Source of the DNA: Bacteroidales bacterium
Lineage (GTDB): Bacteria; Bacteroidota; Bacteroidia; Bacteroidales; UBA7332
Direction: 5' to 3'
Assembly (NCBI GenBank): GCA_028687995.1
Contig: JAQTZA010000003.1
Location: 214,211 to 278,210, forward strand
DNA: 64,000 nt
The translations under genes and the position numbers were made by a program. The stretch's first letter is position 1; each line of letters begins with the position of its first letter. The notes under the pieces are model-generated. The model was not told the origin of the DNA, searched no databases, and saw only the letters and a program-made list of their open reading frames with translations. Positions 18,703 to 28,467 of this stretch are shown one piece after another.

Positions 18703-19857
18703 CTATTTATCAATCGTTCCGTGGGGAGTATGGATAAAATGTTTGCCGGCTCCTTTCAGTTTAAAAAGGTTAGCAAACATCAACAGAAATACATAAGGGA
18801 TAGATGATATTGCTTTTACGAGTTCGAAAGTATAAAGACGTTTAGGAACAGAGATGCCTAAAATTGTGAAGAATATCACAAATAATATCCACCACTTCAA
18901 GCTAAGTTCTGGCGCAAACAGGGTAGTTACTGCTGTCAAGATGAATAATACACCAATCAGCAATATGCGTGGGGGAAACGCCATTTGTATTACTTTATCA
19001 CAGAAATCAATATTCTTAATTCGAATAGCATAGGTGAATTCCGGGAGAAATCGAGTTAAAATTTCCAACTGCGCCGAAAGCCAACGTTTACGTTGATTTG
19101 CAAAATCAGCTGGTCGCTGTATTTTTTCATCTAACACTTCGGCGTGGTGTAAATAATGAATTTTAAATCTGTCTAAAAGTACCACATGCTCCAACTCTTT
19201 ATCTTCACCACCAATGGATTTGATGTTATTGATAAGGGTTTTGTAATGTTCAAATTCGAAAGCCATGCCTGACCCAATCAAAGCAGCCGACATACCTACA
19301 TTGTAATGACCTTTTCTGAAGATCGAATTATTAATCTCTTCGCTAACTGCATCCAAAATAGCAAATTTTGTATTTGTGTTTTTGGCCGATCGATGTGTTT
19401 GAACAATCTGATAGCCAGCCTCAAAAGCAGCATTGACCTTTTGCAAATAGAGTTTTTCGATTACATTATCAGCATCCAATACGATTGCAATATCATAGCC
19501 TGAAAGTTGCTGCAGGGCGAAATCCAACGACTTAGCTTTCGTACTTTGGTCCAGTACAGCTCTGAATAGTTTAATAGGTAATTTTAAAAGACGAAGATTA
19601 GTCTCTTCTTTCATTTTATCTGAAATCACAACGATGTCAAATTTGTCTCTCGGATAATCCTGATCCAAACAAGATTGTACACTCTCCTCTATCACTCCGT
19701 CTTCTTTGTAAGCGGGGAGCAGAATAACAAATTTACGAGCATTTTGGAGAGAAGGAGCCGGCTCCTTTTTTCTGAAAACAGATGCTACTGCAAAAAATCC
19801 CAGATAAGAAACTGGAATCCAATAAAGCAGGTATAAAATTAAATCAATGATGTGCAT
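18703..19857 (-). CDS. Membrane glycosyltransferase family 2, paralogue B
   Basis: 384 residues: N-terminal helix (IIDLILYLLYWIPVSYLGFFAVASVF), GT2 domain (FVILLPAYKEDGVIEESVQSCL, IVVISDKMKEETN, AIVLDADNVIEKL, GGEDKELEHV), the acceptor-site motif QRKRW in NQRKRWLSAQ (fits QxxRW), and three C-terminal helices ending GAGKHFIHTPHGTIDK. It is the same length as the next gene and alike throughout, so the two arose by tandem duplication. The QxxRW motif is shared with processive synthases, but processivity is not proven by it. Confidence 0.82.
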   Translation of the reverse strand: MHIIDLILYLLYWIPVSYLGFFAVASVFRKKEPAPSLQNARKFVILLPAYKEDGVIEESVQSCLDQDYPRDKFDIVVISDKMKEETNLRLLKLPIKLFRAVLDQSTKAKSLDFALQQLSGYDIAIVLDADNVIEKLYLQKVNAAFEAGYQIVQTHRSAKNTNTKFAILDAVSEEINNSIFRKGHYNVGMSAALIGSGMAFEFEHYKTLINNIKSIGGEDKELEHVVLLDRFKIHYLHHAEVLDEKIQRPADFANQRKRWLSAQLEILTRFLPEFTYAIRIKNIDFCDKVIQMAFPPRILLIGVLFILTAVTTLFAPELSLKWWILFVIFFTILGISVPKRLYTFELVKAISSIPYVFLLMFANLFKLKGAGKHFIHTPHGTIDK

Positions 19858-19868
19858 ATTTTTAATGT

Positions 19869-21023
19869 TTAGGTGGTACCATGTGGTGTGTGAATAAATT
19901 TTTTATTCGCATTTCTCAATTTAAACATATTCATTAGCACGATGATGAATATTTGAGGTAATGTGAAAAGTGCCTTGAATAGTTTAAAAGTGACCATTTT
20001 ACGTGGTATTGCCACAAACAACGAAAGCAGTAAAGTTATCAATAATAATTGCCATTTAAATCCTATCGCTTCATCAATACACGTAAAAACAGCTGTAGAT
20101 AAAATTACTCCTCCCAAAATTAAAATCCGAGGCAAAAGCAACATTTGATATACTTTGTCACAAAAATCAAGATTCCTCTGCCTAACGCCGAGTCGAAACA
20201 ATGGTACAAAACGGGCTAAATGCTCTATTTGCGCTGCCATCCATCTGCGACGTTGTTGCGTAAAGTCATCTTTCCGCTGGATTTTCTCATCCAAAACAAT
20301 TGCATGATGCAGGTAATGAATCTTTACCTTATTCATCAAATAAATATGCTCCAATTCCTTATCAAATCCACCTACAACATCTACGTTTGACATGATGGAT
20401 TTGAATTGGCTAAATTTGAAAGCCATTCCCGAGCCAATAAGTGCTGACGATAATCCAAGATTATAATGTCCTTTTCTGAAAATAGAGTTATTTATCTCTT
20501 CACTCATTGCGTCCAATACTGCAATGCTGTTGTTCTGATTTTTTGCAGTTCTATGTCCTTGCACAATTGTTGCACCACGATTAAACATTACATTGAATTT
20601 CGAAAGGAAATCCGGTTCCATAATATTATCGGCATCCAATACCAATGCAACATCGTATCCCGAGTAGTCCTTTAATGCTTTGTTTAACGCCTTTGCTTTT
20701 GTCCGTTTTTTTAGAATAACATTTTTTATTTTAATAGGTAATAGAGCCAATTTTTCCATTGTTTCATCACCCATTCCTTCTGCAATTACGAGAACATCAA
20801 ACTTTTCTTTTGGATAATTTTGAAACAAACACGCTTCTACACAACCCAAAATAACACCGTCTTCTTTGTAGGCTGGTATTAAAATCAAAAACGAATGAGG
20901 GTTTTCACTTGACGCTTGAGGCTCAGCCTTCGGCCACATCGATCCAATCGCAAAAAAAGCCAAATAGGCTACAGGAAATCCAAAAATCACAAACAACAAA
21001 ACATCAATCACACTTATCACCAT
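19869..21023 (-). CDS. Membrane glycosyltransferase family 2, paralogue A
   Basis: 384 residues, paralogue of 18703-19857. It has the same order: N-terminal helix, LILIPAYKEDGVILGCVEACL, VLVIAEGMGDETME, ALVLDADNIMEPDFL, GGFDKELEHIYL, QQRRRWMAAQ and C-terminal helices ending KFIHTPHGTT. The start overlaps the preceding gene by 20 bp, so translation is coupled. The pair may add two similar sugars, or one may control the other. Confidence 0.82.
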   Translation of the reverse strand: MVISVIDVLLFVIFGFPVAYLAFFAIGSMWPKAEPQASSENPHSFLILIPAYKEDGVILGCVEACLFQNYPKEKFDVLVIAEGMGDETMEKLALLPIKIKNVILKKRTKAKALNKALKDYSGYDVALVLDADNIMEPDFLSKFNVMFNRGATIVQGHRTAKNQNNSIAVLDAMSEEINNSIFRKGHYNLGLSSALIGSGMAFKFSQFKSIMSNVDVVGGFDKELEHIYLMNKVKIHYLHHAIVLDEKIQRKDDFTQQRRRWMAAQIEHLARFVPLFRLGVRQRNLDFCDKVYQMLLLPRILILGGVILSTAVFTCIDEAIGFKWQLLLITLLLSLFVAIPRKMVTFKLFKALFTLPQIFIIVLMNMFKLRNANKKFIHTPHGTT

Positions 21024-21900
21024 AGTTCATTATCATTTTCATTCCATCTATAAATCCTTTTATTGTCGCACTACACAAATCGAATCGCTTTTGAAGCAAG
21101 CTTTGAAAACAATTCTTAGTCAAAGATATTAATAATTGATAAACAATAGCAATCGGAATAGCAATACCTTTTAAATTTCTTTTGACGAAAAATAATCTAT
21201 TCCGAGTCAAATAATATTGCTTCAAAGCACTCATTCTGCCGGTTGCGGCACTCTCTTTGTGGAAAATATATGCCATCGGTTCGTACCAAATCGTAAACCC
21301 GACTTCTTTTATTCGTTCACTCCAATCCAACTCTTCATAATAGAGAAAATAACACTCCGGCATTTCTCCAGCTTTTTCTATTACTCGTTTATGAGTCATC
21401 ATTGCTGCACCCATCGCATAAGGTGTTGTATGAGCAATTTGGTATTGGCCTTCGTCTTTCTGGTTAAACCCTATCATGGCATTCCGCAATGTAATGGAAT
21501 GCAGCTCCGTATAGCCTGCAAACTGAATAGTGTCCGGAGCATATTCAAACATGATTTTAGGACACACCATGCCGATGTCGGACGTACTGTTCAATCGCTC
21601 AATCAATGGGATCCATATTTGTTCGGTAAGCGTCGTATCGTTGTTCAAAAAAAATAGATAGTCTCCTTTTGCCACTCTTATTCCTAAATTATTGCCACCC
21701 GAAAATCCAAGATTTTCGTTGCTTCTAATAGCCGTTATTTTGGGATATTTCTCTGCAATCCATTTAGATTCATCTTCCTTCGATCCATTATCAACAACAA
21801 TTATCTCTCCGTCAAAACCGACTCGATACAACGAATCAATCAATTCGCATGTGATTGCAAATCCATTGTAATTAACGGTAATGATCGAGATATTTTCCAT
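21004..21900 (-). CDS. Glycosyltransferase family 2 (rhamnosyltransferase-like)
   Basis: 298 residues. SIITVNYNGFAITCELIDSL, IIVVDNGSKEDESKW, NLGFSGGNNLGIRVAKGDYLFFLNNDTTL and FLYYEELDWSERIKE give the full GT2 layout of the RfbN/WbbL-like group (NxGxxGGxN and EELDW). The nucleotide-sugar motif is NNDTT in place of DxD, which is usual in this group. Cytoplasmic; adds one sugar to the growing unit. Confidence 0.84.
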   Translation of the reverse strand: MENISIITVNYNGFAITCELIDSLYRVGFDGEIIVVDNGSKEDESKWIAEKYPKITAIRSNENLGFSGGNNLGIRVAKGDYLFFLNNDTTLTEQIWIPLIERLNSTSDIGMVCPKIMFEYAPDTIQFAGYTELHSITLRNAMIGFNQKDEGQYQIAHTTPYAMGAAMMTHKRVIEKAGEMPECYFLYYEELDWSERIKEVGFTIWYEPMAYIFHKESAATGRMSALKQYYLTRNRLFFVKRNLKGIAIPIAIVYQLLISLTKNCFQSLLQKRFDLCSATIKGFIDGMKMIMNYGDKCD

Positions 21901-21910
21901 TCAAACTAAC

Positions 21911-22789
21911 TCAAAAAATCTTTTTTATTTTTTCCAAAATATTTCCAATCTTCTTCAAATAACGCGCTGATTCTCCAATGGGTTTATGGTTACGCCAAGC
22001 TGTCTGGCCAAGGTATTGATTAAAAATAGTCAAATATGAAGGCACGTTGTCGTATGTTTTGTAAATTGGTTTTCGTCCGATAAAGTGAATCAAAAATGGG
22101 TCTTCTATATCGTAACATGCAAAATGGTTCCACTTCGAATCCAACTCCACCCACTTATTTGCCAAAACCACATTCAATCCGTATTGATCGGGGTAATTAA
22201 CAAATTTCTGATTATCATTAATGCATTCAACAGTACGTTCAGCAATTTTCAGATCTCTCCATTTTTTTGCATCCATCAGCAACAATCCGGAATTGAAATA
22301 ATGTGTTTCGCCAACTATTCCTAATTCTTTGTGATTTTTGACTCCTCCCCAAGAATTATCGAATGTCAAAATACGAGGATCTTGTACTGCAGCGAGAATA
22401 TTTTCACCTAAATCAATCGAAAACAGTTTTGCGATGTCGTGTCTGACAATCATATCCACATCAAGATACAACACCTTTTCTACCTCCTTTGGAATAAAAC
22501 TCGGAATAAACAGCCTCAGGTAAATGGTCAAAGGATAGGTGCTTTTATCTAAAGGAAGAGAGATTCCCTTGGGTATAATTTCATCTACCGATTTGAAAAT
22601 CAACGTTGTAATATTCTTATCAATAGATTGTTCAAGTTTGACTTTTACCGATGATTTTATATGATCATCAATCACATATACATTAATCTTTTGATCCTTC
22701 GTTACCGAATCTTCAATCGATTTGATAAGCGGTGCAAGCAAAATTGTATAATGACTATCTGTTGCAACAACAATTGTGAATGGAGTCAT
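21911..22789 (-). CDS. Glycosyltransferase family 8
   Basis: 292 residues with PFTIVVATDSHYTILLAPLIKSI at the N-terminus, the DxD motif in VLYLDVDMIVRHDIAKLF near residue 107, YFNSGLLLMDAKKWRD near 158, YPDQYGLNVVLANKWVELDSKWN and HFIGRKPI (the late His-x-x-G-x-K is typical). GT8 enzymes are retaining galactosyl- or glucosyltransferases of LPS/capsule synthesis. First gene after an internal promoter (22858-22890). Confidence 0.86.
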   Translation of the reverse strand: MTPFTIVVATDSHYTILLAPLIKSIEDSVTKDQKINVYVIDDHIKSSVKVKLEQSIDKNITTLIFKSVDEIIPKGISLPLDKSTYPLTIYLRLFIPSFIPKEVEKVLYLDVDMIVRHDIAKLFSIDLGENILAAVQDPRILTFDNSWGGVKNHKELGIVGETHYFNSGLLLMDAKKWRDLKIAERTVECINDNQKFVNYPDQYGLNVVLANKWVELDSKWNHFACYDIEDPFLIHFIGRKPIYKTYDNVPSYLTIFNQYLGQTAWRNHKPIGESARYLKKIGNILEKIKKIF

Positions 22790-22857
22790 ATTGATATATT
22801 AAGATATTAATTACCAAAGAATTATAGAAAATAAATTATTGCTTTATTGACTTCACA

Positions 22858-22890
22858 CAAATATAAATATAAGTTGTGAAAAATTACAAA
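22858..22890 (-). promoter_or_regulatory. Internal promoter of the exopolysaccharide operon
   Basis: Read on the - strand, TTTG (22890-22887), a 21-bp spacer and TATATTTG (22865-22858) form a complete Bacteroidetes -33/-7 promoter. It sits in the only sizeable gap of the - strand operon (118 bp) and would start RNA about 60 nt before the GT8 gene. Confidence 0.6.
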
Positions 22891-22907
22891 GATTCATCAA
22901 AAAAAGA

Positions 22908-24392
22908 CTAATCTTGAATCAACAATTCTTTTCTAGCATTTTCCTCATCAATTTCCCGCTGAAACAATGGTGCCATAAATATAAAAGAGAGACTCATATA
23001 GGTAATAAGACTCGTTGGTAGTTGTCCTAAAACGGTATTACCATAAGAGGCTCCAATTATGCCAATATAGCCACACAATAATGCAGTTATTTTAAAGGAC
23101 AATTCCCGATCTTTAATTCTAAAGAAGACAATCCAAATACCTCTCAACAAGCAGTACACCAAAATAGATATATGCAGCATCAATCCGACTTCTCCTTGCT
23201 CAACCCAAATGGCAACAAACCAAGAATCTGTAGGAATTTGAGCAGACAACAGATAAGGCGTATATTGTTGACCAAAAGAACCTGTTGTTCCTATTCCACA
23301 CCCAAAAGGTTTATTCGCCATATACGTTTTCAACCTTTCTTGATTAACCAATCGTGTTTGCAATGAGGCGTCGTTGGTATCGAAAGAGGATCGCATTCGC
23401 CTTATTTGATCATTTCCATTACCAATCGATGTGAATTTAAAAAATATAAACATCAACATCAACAGGAATAATCCGACAGTCATCAGTTTCCAATTTTTCG
23501 ACAATATGATAAATAACATGAACCCAGCTGCCGGAACGGCCATTGCTCCTCGTGTGCCAGAAATCGACATTCCGTAGAAACACAACAAAGCAACAATTCC
23601 ATAATATAATTTGGATCGCATTTCTTTTTTCCCAAGAGCAACAATAAAGAAAACAACGCCGCTATGTCCCATGGTTGCACCAAACTGACCAGCATCCGTA
23701 TAAAACGAGAAAACCCGCAATCCCGACCAAATAATGTGAGTTAATGCACCTCCCGTATCAAGCCAACGCTGCTCAGCAAAATCCATCCCTATATAAAGTT
23801 GTTGCAATCCTTTGAGAACTCCCAAAATGCTGAATATCGACCATAGTCGAATAATCATATTTAGGTCACGGTATTTATTGAAAATAACAAACGTTACCGG
23901 TATTGTCAAAAAGAAATAGAGAGAAAATCCTCTCATGGCATACACCCAAGCAATGCGACTCTCTACAATTGGATTGAGTAATTCGAACAAGGCGTATAAA
24001 TACCAAATAAGAGCAACCAACGACAAATCGTTGATCATTCGTGAAAATCCCACATCATTCTTGTAACTCTTAAACAAAAGAGCAACATATGTTAGAACTA
24101 ATAACCCATCTATACCGAGCCCCAATGGCGCGGGGAAATAGCGAGTTATTCCCATTGCAAAGTAATTGTAATAAAAAAGAGTGATGAATGCAAATCTTGG
24201 ATTTGAGAAGAGAAAAGAAACAAACAAGATCGCAATAGGACCTCCAGCAAGCAGTACACCAGTGGACATTTCGGCATCTTTGAGCAAATAGACATAAATA
24301 GCAACTAATATCAGAATTGCCAATTTGACGATTGCCTTATCCCAAAGCTGATTCGTCTTTCCATTACGCAAACCCGATGTACTTTCAGTCAT
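22908..24392 (-). CDS. O-antigen ligase/polymerase-like membrane protein (Wzy candidate)
   Basis: 494 residues with about 12 hydrophobic helices. The large periplasmic loop and the following GxGxG-like stretch (KPFGCGIGTTGSFGQ..PTDSWFVAIWVEQGEVGLMLHI) match the Wzy_C/O-antigen ligase family. MSISGTRGAMAVP near residue 272 is the conserved SxSRG-like helix of that family. In a Wzx/Wzy pathway it would polymerise repeat units; a WaaL-type ligase role cannot be excluded. It follows the Wzc-like gene by 29 bp. Confidence 0.8.
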   Translation of the reverse strand: MTESTSGLRNGKTNQLWDKAIVKLAILILVAIYVYLLKDAEMSTGVLLAGGPIAILFVSFLFSNPRFAFITLFYYNYFAMGITRYFPAPLGLGIDGLLVLTYVALLFKSYKNDVGFSRMINDLSLVALIWYLYALFELLNPIVESRIAWVYAMRGFSLYFFLTIPVTFVIFNKYRDLNMIIRLWSIFSILGVLKGLQQLYIGMDFAEQRWLDTGGALTHIIWSGLRVFSFYTDAGQFGATMGHSGVVFFIVALGKKEMRSKLYYGIVALLCFYGMSISGTRGAMAVPAAGFMLFIILSKNWKLMTVGLFLLMLMFIFFKFTSIGNGNDQIRRMRSSFDTNDASLQTRLVNQERLKTYMANKPFGCGIGTTGSFGQQYTPYLLSAQIPTDSWFVAIWVEQGEVGLMLHISILVYCLLRGIWIVFFRIKDRELSFKITALLCGYIGIIGASYGNTVLGQLPTSLITYMSLSFIFMAPLFQREIDEENARKELLIQD

Positions 24393-24421
24393 ATTTGCTT
24401 GAAGACTATTATCTGGGGATT

Positions 24422-26500
24422 TTAGAATTTTTGTTTCGCACTAAACTCCATATGCATTATCCTTATAAGCAAATTACCCAATTTAGATCTCTTTACAGGG
24501 AAATTTGCCCACTGAGTCTGCAACATGCTAAGGCCGACCCCATTGAGTAGTATAATTGGTTGTTGACCGGTTTGTTCAATCAATAGTTTGACAATTCTAT
24601 TATCAACCGTTTTCCATCCTCTATTGGCTCTGCAAACTAAAACATTAAGTGAGTTATCACTTACTTGGTTATTATCGAAATATTTGTCGCTTATTTCTGG
24701 CAAATCCTTTACAAGAATTTTCTTTGAAAGGTCCGTACCATTCTGTTCGTCCAGTTGAGCAAATGCTGTTTCAAGTTTATCTTTTATAAAACTTTTCCCT
24801 TCTCCGCTATACAAACTCAATAAATTAATTTGAACGGCATCTTTATGGTCTTTCATTACCCTGAGTGTTTCCAATGCTAAATAATGAGCCGCTACAGTCT
24901 CCAGATTTTCAACTTTAGGTTTTTTTTCATTTAAAATCAGTGGATACACAAAACCAACTTTTAACCCAGAAAGTCTTTCTGTGCGAGTAACATTATTAAT
25001 GGTTGTATCCAAAAACTCAATAAGAATGATAAGAACAAGAATCAATAAGAAAACAGCTAAAAATGCAATTACAGCCTTCGTACTTGCCTTGTCAGGAAGT
25101 GTAGAAAATGGGAAACTAGGAGAATCTAATATAGTAATCGACCCAGCAGATAACTTCTCACTCTTCTCTTTAAGTTTTGCTGAATGCAAACCGTTCAAAA
25201 CAGTCAAGTATTGTTCTTCTGTAGCGCCAATTTCACGCTCCTGTTTTTTCACATTGGCTCCCACTGGTGAGTATTCATCGAAAAGCTGATTAACCTCTTC
25301 GGTTCTTTTTTCAAGAATAGGAAGTTGTGCTTTTGCTTGATCATAAGCTATCACATTGGTTAGCCATTCCGACAAAATACTTTGTACTGTAATGCCTTCT
25401 GATGTGTTTTGCATTAAATATACCGAATCAATTGCTGCTCGAAGCTGCGATTTGAGATTGCCCAATTTGCCAGTATTTGAAATAATAGGGGCGACACCAT
25501 CCTCTTCTGTGGAAGTTGGCGTTGTTTTTGAGTAAAATGTTTGCGCTGCAGCTTCTGCACTAATTTTGGAAATCTGATTGCGAATAAACAAAATCTGATC
25601 AGACTTCAATCTCAATCTATTTTGAAGCGTTAACCGCTTTTCCAATTCACTAATTGACTTTCGAGTCCCTTCAATAGCCATTTCTAGAACGTCGATTCTA
25701 TCCTCTATTCCGAATTTTTGAGATACAATAAGTTTACTCTGCTCTTCATAGTTTACTATGTTATTTTGCTGACTATAAACAAGCAGACTATTCTCACGCT
25801 CTTCGAGCAGTTTCATCAAATCAGCCTTCTCTTGCTCAAAGTACTTAATCACTTCATTCGACTGACCTGTTTTCAAATCTTGAAAGTTCTGTTTGGTGGC
25901 ATCAAATAAGATAAGCAGTGCTTGATAGCAAATACCTGGATCGTCGGCCTTGTACGAAACTTCAACTAAGTCGCTGCGATCTAAACGTGAAAGGGAGACG
26001 GACGATAATGCGGCTATGCAATACGGGTTTGCACTTTTGTACAATAAATTATAGAGAAAATTATCTTCACTTTTCTTGAGATACTGATAGAAATTAGCAA
26101 AGGTTTCTTCTTCCGATTTTTTATTTATTAGTTTCTTCAAATCAACGGGGGCATTGCTCATAAGAAACTGATAATGAACTTTATTCATAAATTTCTCGTT
26201 CTTTTCGCCAAACATCATTGCTCGTACAATGATTCTCAATCCGACATCTTCAAGATTTTTTTGCGACTTAAGCACATTAATCAAATTATCGTAGGCTATC
26301 AACGCTTGGGAATAATCGACAGAACCTTGAACATCTAAGCTAACGCCTGATGTCAAAGCAGTATAAATTGTCATCGACGATTGATATGTTTTGGGTTGCT
26401 TGCGAGTAAAAAAGTAAATTGCAACAGCCGCAATGATTGGTAAAATCACCAACCACATCCATCGTCTAATCAATAACTTCAAAAAATAAGTTATGTTCAT
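24422..26500 (-). CDS. Wzc/GumC-like chain-length determinant with degenerate kinase domain
   Basis: 692 residues. Transmembrane helix 1 lies near residues 15-33 (MWLVILPIIAAVAIYFF). A long periplasmic region with coiled-coil (about 200-440) follows, then TM2 (AVIAFLAVFLLILVLIILIEFL, near 480-500), and a cytoplasmic domain of ~190 residues. That domain keeps a Walker A-like SGEGKSF (565-571) and the LVCRANRGWKTVD segment that follows Walker B in BY-kinases, but I find no convincing Walker A' or B aspartates and no C-terminal tyrosine cluster. It probably sets chain length and bridges to export without kinase activity. Its end overlaps the TolC-like gene start region by 4 bp, so they are coupled. 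Confidence 0.8.
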   Translation of the reverse strand: MNITYFLKLLIRRWMWLVILPIIAAVAIYFFTRKQPKTYQSSMTIYTALTSGVSLDVQGSVDYSQALIAYDNLINVLKSQKNLEDVGLRIIVRAMMFGEKNEKFMNKVHYQFLMSNAPVDLKKLINKKSEEETFANFYQYLKKSEDNFLYNLLYKSANPYCIAALSSVSLSRLDRSDLVEVSYKADDPGICYQALLILFDATKQNFQDLKTGQSNEVIKYFEQEKADLMKLLEERENSLLVYSQQNNIVNYEEQSKLIVSQKFGIEDRIDVLEMAIEGTRKSISELEKRLTLQNRLRLKSDQILFIRNQISKISAEAAAQTFYSKTTPTSTEEDGVAPIISNTGKLGNLKSQLRAAIDSVYLMQNTSEGITVQSILSEWLTNVIAYDQAKAQLPILEKRTEEVNQLFDEYSPVGANVKKQEREIGATEEQYLTVLNGLHSAKLKEKSEKLSAGSITILDSPSFPFSTLPDKASTKAVIAFLAVFLLILVLIILIEFLDTTINNVTRTERLSGLKVGFVYPLILNEKKPKVENLETVAAHYLALETLRVMKDHKDAVQINLLSLYSGEGKSFIKDKLETAFAQLDEQNGTDLSKKILVKDLPEISDKYFDNNQVSDNSLNVLVCRANRGWKTVDNRIVKLLIEQTGQQPIILLNGVGLSMLQTQWANFPVKRSKLGNLLIRIMHMEFSAKQKF

Positions 26501-27261
26501 TCTTCTGGTGTTTGATTATTATTCTCTCTAAAATCCATTCCAGATAACTGTTCGAAATAGAAAACGCCCAATTTACAATTTCTTTTCAACGATTCGTAAG
26601 CAACCAAAGCACTACTATATTGCTGACGAGCCACAATTAATTTATCTATTCCAATCAGTCCTTGTCGATACTCTTTCTCCGAAATAACAATTTGAGCATT
26701 ACTCATCTCCATAATTAAGCTATTCTCTTTGAAAGCATTTAGATTCATCTCGAGCTGTGTGTATTGCTCAAACAGTTTATACTTGAGTTCTTGAAGTGAG
26801 TTATCTAGCTCATACTGAGTTTGATCTACTTTCGATTTAGCCATTTTCACTCGAGTCTTATAATTAAAAATCGAGCTAAGGTTTAATCCAATGCCAAATC
26901 CTGCACCATAAGTACTCGATTGCTGATTCGAAACATTGAGAGCGGATGTAGTTGCTGCAGCGGAAGAGGAGGAAATCATGGCTCCATTGCCATAGCTGTA
27001 AGCAGAATTTAATGAAAAATAGTTCATCCAATCTTTCTTTACCATACCCAGATTCAGATTCGACTCGAAAACGACTTGTTTCAGTTTCAAAATCTGTGGA
27101 GAACGACTAACGATTGAATCGTATATCGCTGAAAAAGGAGGTAGTACAGGGAAGTTGTATTGGGCTGTATTATAGATAGAATCTATGCTCGCATCTTGAG
27201 CAGATAGACCCATTATTCTGATAAAAAAAATAAATAAAATAAAATAACGAACCTTCTTCAT
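26497..27261 (-). CDS. TolC-like outer-membrane protein, half length
   Basis: From the ATG at 27261 the product is 254 residues with a signal peptide (MKKVRYFILFIFFIRIMGLSA). An upstream in-frame ATG at 27294 would add 11 residues before the signal, so it is less likely. The pattern FSAIYDSIVSRSPQILKLK and the long helices with KMAKSKVDQTQYELDNSLQELK and IVISEKEYRQGLIGIDKLIVARQQY are those of an outer-membrane efflux (OEP) repeat, but TolC has two such repeats and ~430 residues. It lies between the sugar transferase and the Wzc-like gene, where a Wza-type exporter would be expected, and may provide the outer-membrane channel as an oligomer of single repeats. Confidence 0.7.
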   Translation of the reverse strand: MKKVRYFILFIFFIRIMGLSAQDASIDSIYNTAQYNFPVLPPFSAIYDSIVSRSPQILKLKQVVFESNLNLGMVKKDWMNYFSLNSAYSYGNGAMISSSSAAATTSALNVSNQQSSTYGAGFGIGLNLSSIFNYKTRVKMAKSKVDQTQYELDNSLQELKYKLFEQYTQLEMNLNAFKENSLIMEMSNAQIVISEKEYRQGLIGIDKLIVARQQYSSALVAYESLKRNCKLGVFYFEQLSGMDFRENNNQTPEE

Positions 27262-27309
27262 TTGAGCTATTGTACTTAAATTGGAGAAATTCACAACCGA
27301 ATAAAGACT

Positions 27310-28467
27310 TTAAACATCTTCTTTCTGTATCATTGCTGGAATGGTTTTGAGAATGATTTTAAGATCTCCCCAAAACGTATAGTTTCGTGCGTATTGTACA
27401 TCCAATAATTTGCGTTCTTCTGGCGACATTCTTGAGTTTTGACCTCTTTTTTCTACTTGCCACAATCCGGTAAGTCCTGCTGGAGCTAGAAAACGTTCAA
27501 GATAATTATCCGTTGTAAGCAGCTCAGCTTCATAGAGCGGCAAAGGTCTGTTTCCAACAATCGACATCTCGCCCTTTAACACATTGAATAGTTGAGGAAG
27601 CTCATCTACACTCAATTTGCGAATAATTCTTCCCACTTTCGTAACTCGGGGATCATTCTGTAGTTTTACAAAAGCCTTTGTTTGAACAGCTCTTTTTCCT
27701 TCAATATACGAAGCTTCATCTACAGTGCTATCATCCGAATAAAGAATTGAATTCGCTTGTGTAGTGTCATCCACTTTGAGTTTAAAAACCTCGCTTTCAT
27801 CAATCACATACTGATTCAAATTCGATAACTCTTTTAATCTTGAATCGGCATCAATATACATCGATCTAAATTTATAGAAGCCAAAAACCTTATACCCCGT
27901 TCCGACACGTTTCGATTTATAGATAGGTTTTCCCTTACTTTCTATACGAATCGCCAATGGAACAAGTATCCAAACTGGAATCAGACAAACAATGGCTACG
28001 CTTACAAATACCAAATCGAAAGCCCTTTTCCACAAAGGCATCTCATATTCATATACATTCTTGTTGATTTCTCGTGAAATAATGGCAATCTCTGAACCAT
28101 GTTTTTGAAGAAATTTTATTCTCGACATCAACACTTCTTTCGATTCTAGTGGGTTTATGATGTCATTGATCCCAAAAGATAAATATTTACGACCCTCTTC
28201 TGGCGTAATTTTATCCTTTAACAAAATCAAAAAACAGGTGGAAGAGACCTGTTTGCGAATGTGACTAATCCAATGCTTATCACTTTCAGAATCAGTAGGT
28301 TCAATAAACACGAAGGAGACATCTCTAATTTCTGACAACTTCAGTATCGCTTGCACTGAATTTTCAAAAGTAGTAATGTCTTCTTCAATCGATAAAGACT
28401 TTATTGCCTCTATCCAAGTGGGTTGTTTACTTATACAAACAATTTTCTTTGTTATGATTTGATCCAT
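27310..28467 (-). CDS. Initiating polyprenyl sugar-phosphate transferase with N-terminal pseudo-receiver
   Basis: 385 residues. Residues 1-125 look like a response-regulator fold (KIVCISKQPTWIEAIKSL, FVFIEPTD where the phospho-Asp would be, FLILLKDKITPEEG, INPLES in place of the KP motif), but the phospho-acceptor Asp and the Lys are missing. One membrane helix follows (AFDLVFVSVAIVCLIPVWILVPLA, near 150-172), then the catalytic sugar-transferase domain: GFYKFRSM, SVDELPQLFNVLKGEMSIVGNRPLP and LTGLWQVEKRG. It transfers the first sugar-phosphate to undecaprenyl phosphate. The usual PHPT enzymes have four or more N-terminal helices; here they are replaced. Its start overlaps the stand-alone response regulator gene by 16 bp. 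Confidence 0.84.
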   Translation of the reverse strand: MDQIITKKIVCISKQPTWIEAIKSLSIEEDITTFENSVQAILKLSEIRDVSFVFIEPTDSESDKHWISHIRKQVSSTCFLILLKDKITPEEGRKYLSFGINDIINPLESKEVLMSRIKFLQKHGSEIAIISREINKNVYEYEMPLWKRAFDLVFVSVAIVCLIPVWILVPLAIRIESKGKPIYKSKRVGTGYKVFGFYKFRSMYIDADSRLKELSNLNQYVIDESEVFKLKVDDTTQANSILYSDDSTVDEASYIEGKRAVQTKAFVKLQNDPRVTKVGRIIRKLSVDELPQLFNVLKGEMSIVGNRPLPLYEAELLTTDNYLERFLAPAGLTGLWQVEKRGQNSRMSPEERKLLDVQYARNYTFWGDLKIILKTIPAMIQKEDV

